Assembly: GCA_036023115.1 (NCBI GenBank) | Contig: JAYKKT010000090.1 | Coordinates: forward strand, 30,855,001 to 30,919,000 | From: Brasenia schreberi | Lineage: Eukaryota; Streptophyta; Magnoliopsida; Nymphaeales; Cabombaceae | Direction: 5' to 3' | Length of the DNA stretch: 64,000 nucleotides | The notes under the pieces: generated by a model | What the model was told of the DNA's origin: nothing | The model's database searches: none | The model's input: only the letters and a program-made list of their open reading frames with translations | Program-made: the position numbers and the translations under genes | In this document: positions 10,783 to 50,089 of the stretch, piece after piece | Layout: every line of letters starts with the position of its first letter | Position numbering within the stretch: position 1 is the first letter of the stretch

Positions 10783-12225
10783 ATGGATTACAAAAATTAT
10801 GAGCATTGCTTTGGGGCGTCCCCGCCTAGCGACGTGCTGCAGAGCCCGAATGTAGTAAGAAGTAAGCAAGGGCCACTACATTTTCGCCCGAATGTAGTGA
10901 ATCAATTGCAGAGAGGGTTCCCACATCATGGACGGGTGTGGGTAAAGAAGTTAGTCCCGCTACATTGCCGCCCGAATGTAGTGAAAAATTTTCAGAGAGG
11001 GTCTCCGCATTTTGATTATGGACGGATGTGGGGGGTAAGGAAGCTAGTCCTAGATAATAAGATTCGTATTGGTTCTTGGAATATCGGAACATTATCGGGT
11101 AAGCTAATGGAGGTGGTAGATACTATGATTCGGAGAAAGATTCATATTCTATGTTTACAAGAGACAAAATGGGTTGGAGAAAAAGCAAAGGAGATAGAGG
11201 ATACAGGTTTTAAATTATGGTACTCAGGTAAAGAAAAGGCCCGAAATGGAGTTGGTATTATCATAAATAAAGATTTAAAGGAGAGTGTAGTAGACATACA
11301 ACGATATGGTGACCGAATCATGACATTGAAATTAGTGTTAGGAGTAGAGGTTTTGAATATAGTTTGTGCTTACGCACCCCAAGTAGGACTAGAAGATAGT
11401 ATAAAGACAGTTTTTTGGGAAGAGTTAGATAAGGTGTTTCAAAAGATTCCACAAAGGGAGATGATTTGTTTAGGAGGAAATTTAAATGGACATGTCGGTA
11501 AAGAGGCATTAGGATATCAAGGGATTCATGGAAACTTTGGTTATGGGGATATAAATGAGGAAGGTAGGGAGATTTTAAATTTTGCTATGTCATTTGATCT
11601 CTTTATAGTTAATACAATCTTCAAAAAACGAGATGAACATTTAATTACTTATAAGAGTGGCTTATCACAAACACAAATTGATTACTTTATTTGTAGAAAA
11701 AAAGATAGAGCGTGTTGTAAAGATTGTAAGGTAATTCCAGGAGAAAACTTAACCACCCAACATCGACTTTTAGTTATGGATTTACAAATTAAAAAATGGA
11801 CAAAGAAGAAAAGAGTGCATCGAGCTATTCGAACTAAATGGTGGAACCTCAAAAGCGAGAAAGAAGATATATTTAAACAGAAAGTCCTTCAAGGAGATGT
11901 TTGGAATTATGTTGGTACACCCTCTGATATGTGGAACAATATGGCTATACATATTAGGAAAGTGGCGAAAGATGTGTTAGGGGTATCTAAGGGAGGTGTA
12001 CCGGCACAAAAAGAAGCTTGGTGGTGGAGTGAAGTAGTACAAAATAAAATCAAGGCAAAGAGGGCATGTTACAAATTACATTATGCTAAGAAAACTAGTG
12101 AAACTTTAGAAGCTTATAAGAAAGCAAAGAAGGAAGCAAAAAAAGCCGTTAGTGAAGCAAAAGCTAAGATTTGGGATGACTTATATAAAAAACTCAACTC
12201 AAAAGAGGGTGAAAGAGATTTTTAG
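10783..12225 (+). pseudogene. LINE copy 2 endonuclease (APE-like) ORF
   Basis: This 480-codon stretch encodes the target-nicking endonuclease of an RTE LINE. Residues about 25-85 hold a duplicated unit (P-L-H-x-R-P-N-V-V ... Q-R-G-x-P-H) encoded by a repeated DNA hairpin module. The endonuclease core follows: IRIGSWNIGTL, CLQETKW, NGVGIIIN, CAYAPQVG, CLGGNLNGHVG, and TQIDYF near residue 305. The fourth motif is normally GDLN, as in the 53967 copy. Here it is GNLN, which replaces a metal-binding or catalytic Asp. The tail is lysine-rich and ends by frameshift before the RT. Confidence 0.85.
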
Positions 12226-12294
12226 GATAGCTAGGGCTAGAGATAAGAAAACTAAAATGTTAGATGCATATAAGACGATGATGAAAAAATTCTA

Positions 12295-13902
12295 GTGGCA
12301 AATGATGATATAAGAAATAGATGGAAAAACTATTTTTATAATCTTCTTAATGAAAGTAAAGATGTTAGTATTAGTTTAGGAGATTTAGCCAAGTCAGAAA
12401 AGTATATAAACCACAATTTCTACCGACGTATTCAAAAGAATGAAGTTAAAGAGGCTCTTAAACATATGAAGAGTGGTAAATCGGTAGGACCAGATAATAT
12501 TCCTATAGAAGTTTGGAAAATACTAGGAGAAATAGGAATCACTTGGCTCACAAGACTATTTAATGAAATATGGAAAAACCAAAAGATGCCCGAGGAATGG
12601 AGAGCAAGTACACTTATACCCGTATATAAGAACAAGGGAGACATTCAAAATTGTGCAAATTATCGAGGTATCAAGTTAATGAGTCACACTATGAAATTAT
12701 GGGAAAGAATTATCGAACGTAGGTTAAGACAAGTATCAAGTACAACAGAGAACCAATTTGGATTTATGCCAGGTAGATCTACTATTGAAGCGATTCACCT
12801 TTTGAGACGTCTTATGGAACATTTTAGAGCAAAAAAGAAAGACCTTCACATGATATTTATTGATCTAGAAAAAGCTTATGATAGGGTACCGAGGGAGGTT
12901 CTTTGGAGAACTTTGGAAAAAAGAGGTATCCCATTGACATATATTAACCTTATAAGAGACATGTATGATGGTGCAAAAACATGTGTGAGGACTCATGAAG
13001 GAACGACAGACTTCTTTGAAGTTAATATTGGGTTACATCAAGGATCAACTTTAAGTCTATACTTATTTATAACGGTGATGGATGAGTTAACAAAACATAT
13101 TCAAGATGAAGTACCTTGGTGTATGTTATTTGCAGATGACATTGTATTAGTGGAGGAGTCTAAGGAAAAAGTTAATAGAAAATTGGAACTATGGAGAGAA
13201 ACATTAGAAAACAAAGGCCTCCAACTTAGTAGAACAAAGACAGAATATATGGAATGTAAGTTTGATCATTTGGCTACTTCAGAGGACATAGAAATTAAAA
13301 TTGGCACACATTGCATTCCCCAAAAGGAAACTTTTAAATACCTAGGGTCAATTTTTCAAAGTGATGGAAGAATTGATGGAGATGTTACACATAGAATTAA
13401 TGTTGGTTGGTTAAAATGGAGAGGAGCATCAGGTATTCTTTGTGATAAGAAAATACCATTAAAATTAAAAGGTAAATATTATAGAGCAGCAGTTAGGCCT
13501 GCCATGTTTTATGGTTATGAGTGTTGGGCAGTTAATCATCAACATGTACAAAAGATGTCAGTGACAGAAATAAAGATGTTGAGATGGATGAGTGGTCATA
13601 CAAGAAAAGACCGTATACATAATGAGGTTATTAGAAACAAATTAGGAGTGGCACCAATAGAGGATAAAATGAGAGAACATCGTTTAAGATGGTTTGGACA
13701 TATAGAAAGAAGATCAAAAGAAGACGTTGTAAGAAGGTTAGAAAAACTAAATTTGGAAAGTATTAAAAGAGGTAGAGGACGACCACAAAAGTGTTGGAAA
13801 GAAACAATAAAGAATGATCTAGCTTATTGTGAGTTAACTGCTAACATGGCACACGATAGAGATCTGTGGAAACAAAGAATCCATGTAGCCGACCCCGTCT
13901 AG
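12295..13902 (+). pseudogene. LINE copy 2 reverse transcriptase ORF
   Basis: This 535-codon stretch encodes the non-LTR reverse transcriptase. In order it has [56 protein letters not shown], motif [13 protein letters not shown], motif [14 protein letters not shown] (a Pro-to-Leu change against GSTLSPYLF in the 53967 copy), motif [14 protein letters not shown] with both catalytic aspartates, and [11 protein letters not shown]. The conserved RTE tail ([18 protein letters not shown]...) runs to the stop, 32 bp before the TTG tail. It is open throughout, but the upstream frameshift uncouples it from the endonuclease. Confidence 0.88.
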
Positions 13903-13950
13903 TATGGGAAAAGGCTTGGTTGTTGTTGTTGTTGTATAGTTGTAGTTCTT

Positions 13951-15018
13951 CCCACAAACCTCTAAGCTCTGCATAATATTCACTAACTAACCGGCCTCCT
14001 TATCTGCATTTTTTAATCTTTTGTATAAGATCATATATCTTAGCAATATTTTTCCTTTGCGCATAGACTTCTTGAACTACCAACCAGATATCCCTTGCAG
14101 TTTCTAAAAACATAAAAGTGTTGCCAATGGAGGGAGTCATAGATTGGATTAATCAAACACTTACTAGTGCATTTTTCCGACACCATCGAGAATATGAAGG
14201 GTATGAACTTGGGGGTCTAGGCATGTCACCTATCAAATAATCTCATCGTCCCCTAGCCATAATAGTCAGTTCAATCGATCTGGCCCATTGTAGGTAGTTC
14301 TTACCATCTAATTTCAAATTTGTGATTTGAAATCCTTCACTTTTGTCTAACGAAGATTCATTAATCTTTAACATCTTCGCTTTTTCCATTCTTATATAGA
14401 ACTTAAAGTCTTCAAAGAAAATTGCTCTAGGTAATGAAAGAGACTTTAGATTGTTCTTGTATGTTCAGAGAAATCAATCAATTACTGCAACTTACTATCG
14501 CACGAGTATGCCCCTGTCACTTATAGGTGCATGACGATGAACAACTAAGGCTATCAATAAAATTTCCTACGAGTTTCAATGATAAGTGCTGAATTTGTAT
14601 GCCTACTGATTGAAGATCGTTATAATCTGCCTTGGAGAGTCACTAGCAGATATAGATGCATTCACACGATTCAACCACAACCAATATGCTGTCAAAAACA
14701 AGTCTGAAAAAAAAACTCTGCAATGCCTAATCTGCCATAAAAACCTTCTGTTAAAATCTGTCGTAAATGCCCCAATCTGAAGACTTTGTAATACTTAATC
14801 TGTTGTCAACTTAATCACTCTTACACAACATTTTTTTCAACAAAAGACACCCTTAAAAATAACGTATATGTAGTCTGTTTTCAGGCTGCAAACAATCAAA
14901 TATTCAGCTTCAAAAAATAAGGAACAGGCACACCTGAAAAATTCTGAACTGCGTCTTCACCATTCACGATTTGATTTCACTCTTTCATTCTCTGTTTCGA
15001 TCGATCTTTGAAGGTTTA
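13951..15018 (-). pseudogene. Copia A 5' gag and leader, decayed
   Basis: This is the 5' internal part of copia A between the LINE and the primer-binding site. No long frame remains. On the minus strand short gag-like segments can be read (for example around 14300-14400). The rest is AT-rich leader. Confidence 0.55.
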
Positions 15019-15031
15019 GGCTCTGATACCA
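15019..15031 (-). other. Primer-binding site of copia A
   Basis: On the element strand it reads TGGTATCAGAGCC, directly after the 5' LTR. It is complementary to the 3' end of plant initiator-methionine tRNA, the common copia primer. Confidence 0.93.
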
Positions 15032-15356
15032 TATTGGTTTTATGCTTCAATCTGCACTTTTTCTAATCACAGAAAGACAAAATACAGATGACAGCACAAG
15101 GGGCTGTTCGGCACACCCTAGCCGCCAACCCTCTTTCACGTTAACTTTCCTACTAACCCTAATGACCCTATTTATATTACTAACCTAACTTAAAAGACTT
15201 AAACACCCCTGATAAGTTACTGATAAATCATGGTTCCTAATGGATCAGGAACATCCATATTACATATAACCCAAGATACATTACATACTACCCTATGAAT
15301 GTACATACTATTGAATAGAAACATACATTAATCAAGATTAAACTTGATTTCCAACA
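15032..15356 (-). repeat. 5' LTR of copia A
   Basis: It is the partner of 6587-6928 and ends CCAACA followed by the TSD CATGT. Its first bases are TATTGG, not TGTTGG, from one mutation. Confidence 0.93.
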
Positions 15357-15790
15357 CATGTGACCAATTTGATAGAGACACGCTGCTTTGAAGCTCTTTG
15401 CTCCCATTAATACACATTTAATGTAAATACATCAATCATCAGAAAATTAAGTGATACAATGCTTTACAATATCCACGATCTCCTAACTCATGGCTCTTGA
15501 GCCTATAGAATATCTAAAATATGTACAAACATAAAACTCGCAATACATACAAACATACATAAAAGACAAACATTCACCACATCTCTTTTGGACTATATGA
15601 ACCTAGTATGTACTTGAAAGAGATCAGGAGAAACCTGGATATCAACAGCAATTTCGTGCAAGCAATACTTCAGCATGCAAAGCCCAGTGTTTTGCCAAAT
15701 GGCCTTTGCGTCATATATGAGAAGCAATACTCATGGTTGGTTTGCAATATGAAAGCTTGCTGCCAACTCAAGGTAAACTTCTCAAGCAAA
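15357..15790. other. SCAR 3' flank and UTR
   Basis: This is the sequence between the copia A TSD and the SCAR stop codon. It presumably holds the SCAR 3' UTR on the minus strand. No other gene is supported, and the exact poly(A) site cannot be read. Confidence 0.5.
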
Positions 15791-44112
<28,322 letters not shown>

Positions 44113-44840
44113 CTCTCTCTCGTGTGTGCGCTCTATAGATTCAGCGCTTTCTCAGTTTCTTTTCTCAAGGATTTCAAACGTTTTATTTTAGTGAGTTTTG
44201 GGTTTGCTTTTCCTTCCCTTTTGCATCGCTTTCTTTGTACTGACGCTTCCATTCTGGCTTTGTTTGACGGGTAAGGCAAGAGGAGAGTGATGAGAAAGGG
44301 AGAGAGGCGGAGAATCTGGTTTATGACGGTGGTGGTGAGTGAATCTGCAACGGCCTCGAAAGGACGACGCTGATTGAATTTATTGCTGACGCAATCAACA
44401 ATGAGGAGGTAGAGAGGGAAAGCTCTCTCTCTCTCTACTGCTGTAACTTTTTAATTTCGAGGGAAAGCTCTCTCTCTCTACTGCCATAACTTTTTCGTTT
44501 CGATTCTTACTAAACACTACAGTTGGGGATTTGTTAAAATAGTTTCCTTTTAGTTCATCAGAAAATCTCAACAACTGGTGGTAATGGGACTGAGAGTGTA
44601 AACTTTTGTTGACAACAATTACTTAAAATAGCTTCCATTTAATTCAAGGTTTCCTTGTTGCCCGCGGGGCTTAATTAAGAATGGGATATTTTTATGACCA
44701 AAAGAAAAAAAATTGGACAGCCGGATATTAAATATTGATATGGTAAAATTTTCATCATTGATATTAAAATAGCTTCCATTTAATTCAAGGTTTCCTTTTT
44801 ACTCGATTAATAATCATTTTTAACAAAAAAACAGATTGAA
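44113..44840 (-). promoter_or_regulatory. SCAR 5' leader and promoter region
   Basis: This is upstream of the SCAR ATG on the minus strand. A GAAAGCTCTCTCTCTCTACTG unit (at most 20 bases quoted: GAAAGCTCTCTCTCTCTACT) is duplicated near 44418 and 44464, giving GA-rich tracts on the gene strand, common in plant leaders. AAAATAGCTTCCATTTAATT is repeated at about 44626 and 44766. No TATA box can be assigned with confidence. Confidence 0.45.
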
Positions 44841-46990
44841 ATATGCTGAAAAAGGATTGGAACGTGACGAAAGAGAAAGAAGAAAAGAAAAATAGGAGAA
44901 AGAAGAAAAATAAGATTTTTTGGATCGATTCGAAAGGTTGATTTATCGAGGTATGTTGTTGATTTGGTATTGTTTTATCATTTCCCGATCAGTTTGAGGC
45001 ATTTTTCACTTGATTTGTTGTAAAAGAAAACTAATGATTTTTCGGCTCGTCAAGCACATCTCTTAGCATTAGGGAGGCGTGATTGTCGCACGTTGAGAGA
45101 CGCAACCCAAACACATCTCTCATGTTTGGGAGATGCATCTACGGTGTATCTCTCAACATATGACAGACACTTCCCAAGCTTGTTTCCTTCATGCGAGAGA
45201 CGCGCATATACCACGCCTCCAACATTTGAAATTTACTTTAAATGGTATTATAAATTTTCTTTTTTGCTATACAGATATGGTTGATAGTGCACGAGTAAAA
45301 TAGTGTAACGTTACTACTTCATCTATGAGACACAACGTTGTGTCGTATGGAGGACACCCCATAGATAACGAGGAGAAGAAGTTTATCATTCACATTATAA
45401 GCATGATACATCAATCTCATATACTGATATCGATATTTTAGACAGTAAATATGAGATATCCCCTAATATAATGGGGTTACTCCTGAGTTTTGAAGGCCAC
45501 ATGGCCTATAAGATTTGAGAGGAATAAGTAATTTCTAACTTTAGTTTAATTTTATATTCGATATCAATACTCTTTATTCTAACTTACTATCAAAATGTTT
45601 TCTATGCGAAGTGGTAATAGCCTCACACATACTACATTGTTGGAATAACATGGCAAATGAAGAAGATGGATGTAAGGCTCGGTGATTGGGTTGATATTGC
45701 AATAGGGTGGATTGATTGTGTAGGTGGAATTATTATACGAAGTGATGAACCATGTATTGCTAATTGTTTTATTGAACGTTGACAACAAGACACAAACAAC
45801 TTCTACATAAATAGGATAAGATGACTATCATACCTTACGATATCTACAAGATATAGTCTTTCAATAGAGGGTCAACTTGTTTCCTTATACACGAGATGAT
45901 AACTAGATATAAGGAAGATATCTTCAGTGATATGTTGGAATGAGCATTGATGTTTTAATTGCAAGCGATAGTACATGTATCAGAGATTCTACGATGTCAA
46001 GTATGATAATGGTTAGTATTTAGATCATGTAATAGTGGTTGTAGAATACTTTAAGGACACCTATCTTTCTTTCTGATTTCATCCTTACATTATAAATATG
46101 CTTTGTCGTATTCACTTTTTCTCATCCATCCGCTTCAAATGAGTTAAAATATGTTTCGATTTACAATAGCTTTATGTGTGATCCTTTGTTACATTTTACT
46201 AAAAGTTATTCAATTTCTCTACAAAAGCATGTTCTTTGAGGTACAAGCCTAGAAATGGTTATTTGTCTCATTCACTATATTTAACTTTTAATAACCATCC
46301 ATTACACCCTCTCCTCTCAATAACAAAATATAGTTTATCTTCTTAGTGTTAGTCCACTTATTACTTTCAACATTAATATTTTTAATAGACCTATATTTGT
46401 CACTCCTTTAACACTAAGTCATATGTTGCTTGTTACGTCTTTACTCTTTGAACGACTAATAACAACAACAATGTTATTTTCCTCTTAACTAGTTTTACAT
46501 ACTTAATAAGTTCATTGCAACTCCTAAATACATCGTCTATCGCAAACACGAGTGAATAGTTAAGTCCATGACACTCACAATCAACAAATTGATCTTCTAC
46601 CTCATTTGTCAACCAATTAAGGAATACATCATCTGGTGCATTATAATAACTTTTACTCTCCTTAGTTATCATATGATAAGTACTTTGATTAGTCATCATC
46701 TTCTTTTAATCACTTTTACCTTAAGTGATTTTGTTTGAATTGTTTGTGAGTCAAACAACTTCTATTTCGTTAAAAGAGATGTATGATAAGAATATCTTCC
46801 CTTAAGGGAGATGGAGTTCTAGCACATCTCCTTAAGGAAAGAAATGATATATATGCATCTCTCCATAAAGAGAGATGCACATGTACTGCGTTTCAATGCG
46901 AAGTTTCGATAACCGATGAGATTTTACCCAAACTCATAAATCAACTTTAGACATTGAAAAACCCTAAAGAAATCAAGCAAAACAACGAAA
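44841..46990. mobile_element. Possible transposon with plant-mobile-domain remnant
   Basis: A decayed coding core (45640-45925) is flanked by sequence rich in CATCTC/GAGATG words on both sides (45055-45200 and 46770-46900). The outer 44870-45060 resembles, in reverse orientation, the stretch at 50640-50830, so it looks like a repeated transposon end. Plant mobile domains are often carried by Mutator-like and other elements. Exact ends and TSD were not found. Confidence 0.35.
45640..45925 (+). pseudogene. Plant mobile domain (PMD/MAIN-like) fragment
   Basis: The plus strand reads, with one Trp codon turned to TGA and a frameshift, as FIER(stop)QQDTNNFYI, then KMTIIPYDIYKI, then SIEGQLV. PMD proteins have LIERW-x2-T-N-x-FH, then GEMTIT-x-D, then hydrophobic-x2-G-x2-V in this order and spacing. 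This is recognition by eye, not by search. Confidence 0.4.
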
Positions 46991-47214
46991 ATACAAAGAT
47001 CTTACTAAGAAACAACTTTCAAATTCAAAAAATATACGACCAACACAAGTTAGACTTTTTATCCCCCTCTGATAACCTACCATCGTGCTGCCAATCCCCT
47101 GGCTTGTGTGTGTGTGAGAGAGAGAGAGAGGTAATACAAGGAGAACTAATAGCTGTGAAAGATAAACTGCAAAGTTTTATTTTCAAGGTCTAAATACAGG
47201 TTTAAATAAAAGAA

Positions 47215-47310
47215 GTGCAGTTCTCTCACGCATTAGTTGCAAGTGGGAGTTCGATTCCCAGGGGGTGCATGCATGTATTAGGCTTCGTCCTTCGTTGGTA
47301 ACTAACAAAT
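47215..47310 (+). mobile_element. Partial tRNA-derived SINE
   Basis: It contains a good box B (GAGTTCGATTCCC near 47249) followed by GGGTGCATGCATGTATTAGGC. The same downstream order (GGGTGCATGTGTG ... TTAGGC) occurs in the piece at 49960-50075 on the other strand, so the two are copies of one family. Box A is not clear here. Confidence 0.45.
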
Positions 47311-48179
47311 TTAAAGAAAAACAAGAATAAGTGAAATGAAAGTTGTTCTTTTCTATTTCACAGAAGTTCACGTTCATGGTGTGTCTTCATGTTTCTGCAA
47401 CTAGAGAGAGAGACTTGAAAAGTAAGTCGGTGTCCATATGATCTCTATCTCTCTCACACACACATGAAGAGTCTTAAAGTATTTTGCTTTGATAGAGTGT
47501 TCCACGCATGTCCGGGCATCTTGCTCTAACGCGACACACACATGCACTCGTTTTTAAGGAAAATGGCTGAACGCGACAAAATTCAGCCAAAGATAATAAC
47601 AGTTTAACTTTACTATATGTCTTCATTCATTGTAAATTCAGTTACGGATCTCAACCATGGATCCGTTCAAAACCCAAATGGCTTGATGCATGCTCCCCCT
47701 AAATTCTTTTCAGGTCCCAACCCACTCAAAGATTCCAATACCTCGAACCCTTGCCCTGCCCCTCGGGTCTCGGGTCTGCATCCGTGACTTTAGCACAGGG
47801 AAAGGATTTGTATTAGATGATTCAGGATCCATCGAGAGTTCCTCACGAGTTTTGTGATATTACTGAATAAGGAACTAAACTTGCACTGGACCCATTAGAG
47901 GTAGACCCAGGTTCAAGTATAGGAAAGTTTACCCCAAAGAAGACGTGTCCTTGGTTTTCTCAGTTTTTCCACTTGAAGCTCTTCTTTCTTCAAATAGTTA
48001 TTCCGATCATCAAGCAAAAATTGAACAGTCACAATATTTGGTGATATTTATGTTCGTTTTATCCATCATACGACCCGGATCCAGTTTTTCGTATCCTGTT
48101 TTTGGATTCATCCTAGATTTGACTCATATCTAAACTGTGTCGATACGATAACCAGGACAGTATAGTGTCTGATAAAACT

Positions 48180-48202
48180 CGACACGACACGACACGACAC
48201 AC
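48180..48202. repeat. CGACA short tandem repeat
   Basis: Four consecutive CGACA units lie in a non-coding region. Confidence 0.9.
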
Positions 48203-49959
48203 CATGCCCTAACTGAATCAACTATAGCTGCCTATCTTTCGCCAAAATCCACTCTTTCTAGCACAACCCACCAAGAACATAGTCTAGTACTAGACTTCTT
48301 GACAGTCAAAATTACCAAATTTTCAAGGAAGACAAAGATAGCTATATGTCCAAGCATATTATTTCATCGATGAGTGACACCTATATTTTGTTAGTATACA
48401 ACTTGTTAGTTCATCCAAGCATATTATTTCATCCGATTACTAATTGCATTTACTTTATTTTAACATAAGATGAAGATATGTCCATTTCAATTTGTTTGGT
48501 GTTAGAATCGGCGATATGCCTTTGGCTTGAAGCATCATTTCTTGTGAAACACTTCATCGTGATCTTCAACAATCTTCTCCATGTGTAGGTTTGACAATGA
48601 CTGCAAACTCATTCCTAACGTTTTACTAAGAATGGAAAAGATTATTGAAACTTAGAGAACGAAAGCTTCGAATTGACATATTTTAGATTTCAATCTCATT
48701 ATTTATCGTGGAACCCACTAAATTGGTGGTTCAGTTTAGTTCTAAAAAGGAAAATCCGCCATTGTTGGAACCAAACTGAACCTTTATATATAGATAGATA
48801 GATAAGTTATAAGTTTATATATATGAGTTTTATAACGTCATATATATAATATGGACATATATATACAGCTTATATAGTTATATTTGATAAAAATGCTGAC
48901 AATTTATAAGTATGTATATTTGTGTGTGTGTGATTTTTATAACCTCACATTTATATAAGATATGGACCATAGATCCAACTAATATGACAGCATAATACTT
49001 TGCATTTAGTCAAACTCTAAAATAAGTAGAACTGTGGTTCTGAACCAAACCAAATCGAAACTATCGATTCGGTTCTCTAGAAAACCAACATCCAAGAATA
49101 GAAGTTTGGTTTGAAGTTGAGGCTAGAACATCATTCTCCGAGAGTGTGGGGCAGTGGCAGACCTACTCAATACCGGAGGTGAGGGGTTGCCTCGCCTCCA
49201 AAAGCCAGCGAATTTCCGAAAACATTGATATCAATTATGAATTTTCCGAAGTTTATAGTGATAGCCTCAATTGAATTTCACCCAATTGAACTCCACCTCA
49301 TTGCAAAAGATTTTCTTCGTCTGATCGCGAAGACGTTTGCTGTTCATGGCCAAGACCCTTGAACCCAACAGATGTCTGGTGTTCATGGTCTGAAAGAGTG
49401 TACTTAGTGCAGCATGGGTCATGGATGACTTCAAATGGGAAACAGAATAGAGGACAGCTCGGCCCACTTTGTATTGAGTCAACGTGTGTGTGTGCCTGCT
49501 CAATGATGTACGTTGGTTTACATACAATGCTATCTATGATGGCATTGATGCCTAATTAGGTCTGGATCAATGTTTTTAGAATGGTTTTTTTCGAATTGAG
49601 TTAGTGTTTAGAACGATTCATGAATGGGCTGAGTCGGAATTGATTCAAATCAAGTCCATTGGGTTGTCTTTATATTTTTAAAAATAAAATAATGATAAAA
49701 AACGTGAAAGTTAATTAAACAGAAGAAAAAAGGCTGGAAACCACCATAAATGTATCAATTTGAAGACCAGCCATTACACCCAAAGAAAAAAACCGAAGGC
49801 CAACTCTGTACTATAGATCACGCTTATAACTGTGGGCTATTTCGCGAAAGGTCAATAGACCAAGATCTTATAAGCTTGGACTTGGATCGTTCTGATATTT
49901 TTAGCTTTAGCATTAACTATTGGCTACACTGTTCTCCTTTGGTTCGTTTTGTTTTTTGG

Positions 49960-50075
49960 TTACAAGAGGAGGCTGGAGCCTAACACACACCCACACATGC
50001 ACCCTTTGAGAGTCGAACTCCGTACCAGCATCAACGGCGCTAGAGCACCCTACCATTGAACTAACACTCTGAGTA
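49960..50075 (-). mobile_element. tRNA-derived SINE
   Basis: On the minus strand box A (TTAGTTCAATGGTAGGG, 50048-50064) is followed about 30 bases later by box B (GAGTTCGACTCTC, 50008-50020), then GGGTGCATGTGTGGGTGTGT and TTAGGC. Box sequence and spacing fit a Pol III promoter. Acceptor-stem pairing is absent, so it is not a working tRNA gene. The same family as 47215-47310. Confidence 0.55.
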
Positions 50076-50089
50076 CAGTATGGGTCACT

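Larger units (their letters stand above)
10668..13934 (+). mobile_element. RTE-clade LINE, near full-length (copy 2)
   Basis: This 3.27-kb non-LTR retrotransposon runs from AACTCCGCCCATGTAAGG to a TTG-repeat tail and is flanked by a perfect 16-bp TSD. The 5' terminus equals that of the short elements at 41179 and 42581, so this is probably the true 5' end. It encodes an apurinic-type endonuclease followed by a reverse transcriptase, ancestrally one frame judging from the copy at 53967. Here two open stretches (10783-12225 and 12295-13902) are separated by a frameshift near 12215-12290. The perfect TSD inside a decayed copia element implies a later insertion. Confidence 0.95.
6587..15356 (-). 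mobile_element. Ty1/copia LTR retrotransposon A, full-length, interrupted by a LINE
   Basis: The element is bounded by two similar LTRs (6587-6928 and 15032-15356) and flanked by the perfect 5-bp TSD CATGT at 6582-6586 and 15357-15361. In element orientation (minus strand) the order is 5' LTR, primer-binding site, gag, protease, integrase, reverse transcriptase, RNase H, polypurine tract, 3' LTR, which is the copia order. An RTE LINE (10668-13934) sits in gag. Without it the element is about 5.5 kb, normal for copia. Several stops and frameshifts and a changed RT active site make it inactive. It lies about 430 bp beyond the SCAR stop codon. Confidence 0.95.
46991..49959. other. Intergenic, no supported gene
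   Basis: Holds a GA microsatellite (47113-47131), a SINE-like piece (47215-47310), a CGACA repeat (48180-48202), TA-rich tracts (48790-48960) and GGTTTGGTT-like pieces near 49040-49110 of the kind found in hAT MITEs. No coding region is convincing. Confidence 0.45.

Noticed and set aside
10826..11092. Minus-strand open frame opposite the LINE endonuclease, repeated at 54096-54362
   Set aside because: It is conserved only because the plus-strand LINE sequence is. It has no domain or promoter.
12432..12644. Minus-strand frame seen also at 28383 and 55693
   Set aside because: It is the shadow of the LINE reverse transcriptase.
46433..46699. 88-codon minus-strand frame as a gene
   Set aside because: No domain recognised. 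It lies in the decayed PMD-containing element.
49140..49270. MITE starting GGCAGTGGCAGACCTACTC
   Set aside because: The left end resembles a common plant repeat start, but I found no matching right end or TSD.
49960..50075. True tRNA gene
   Set aside because: Boxes A and B are good, but the acceptor stem does not pair and no anticodon arm is convincing. A SINE explains it better.
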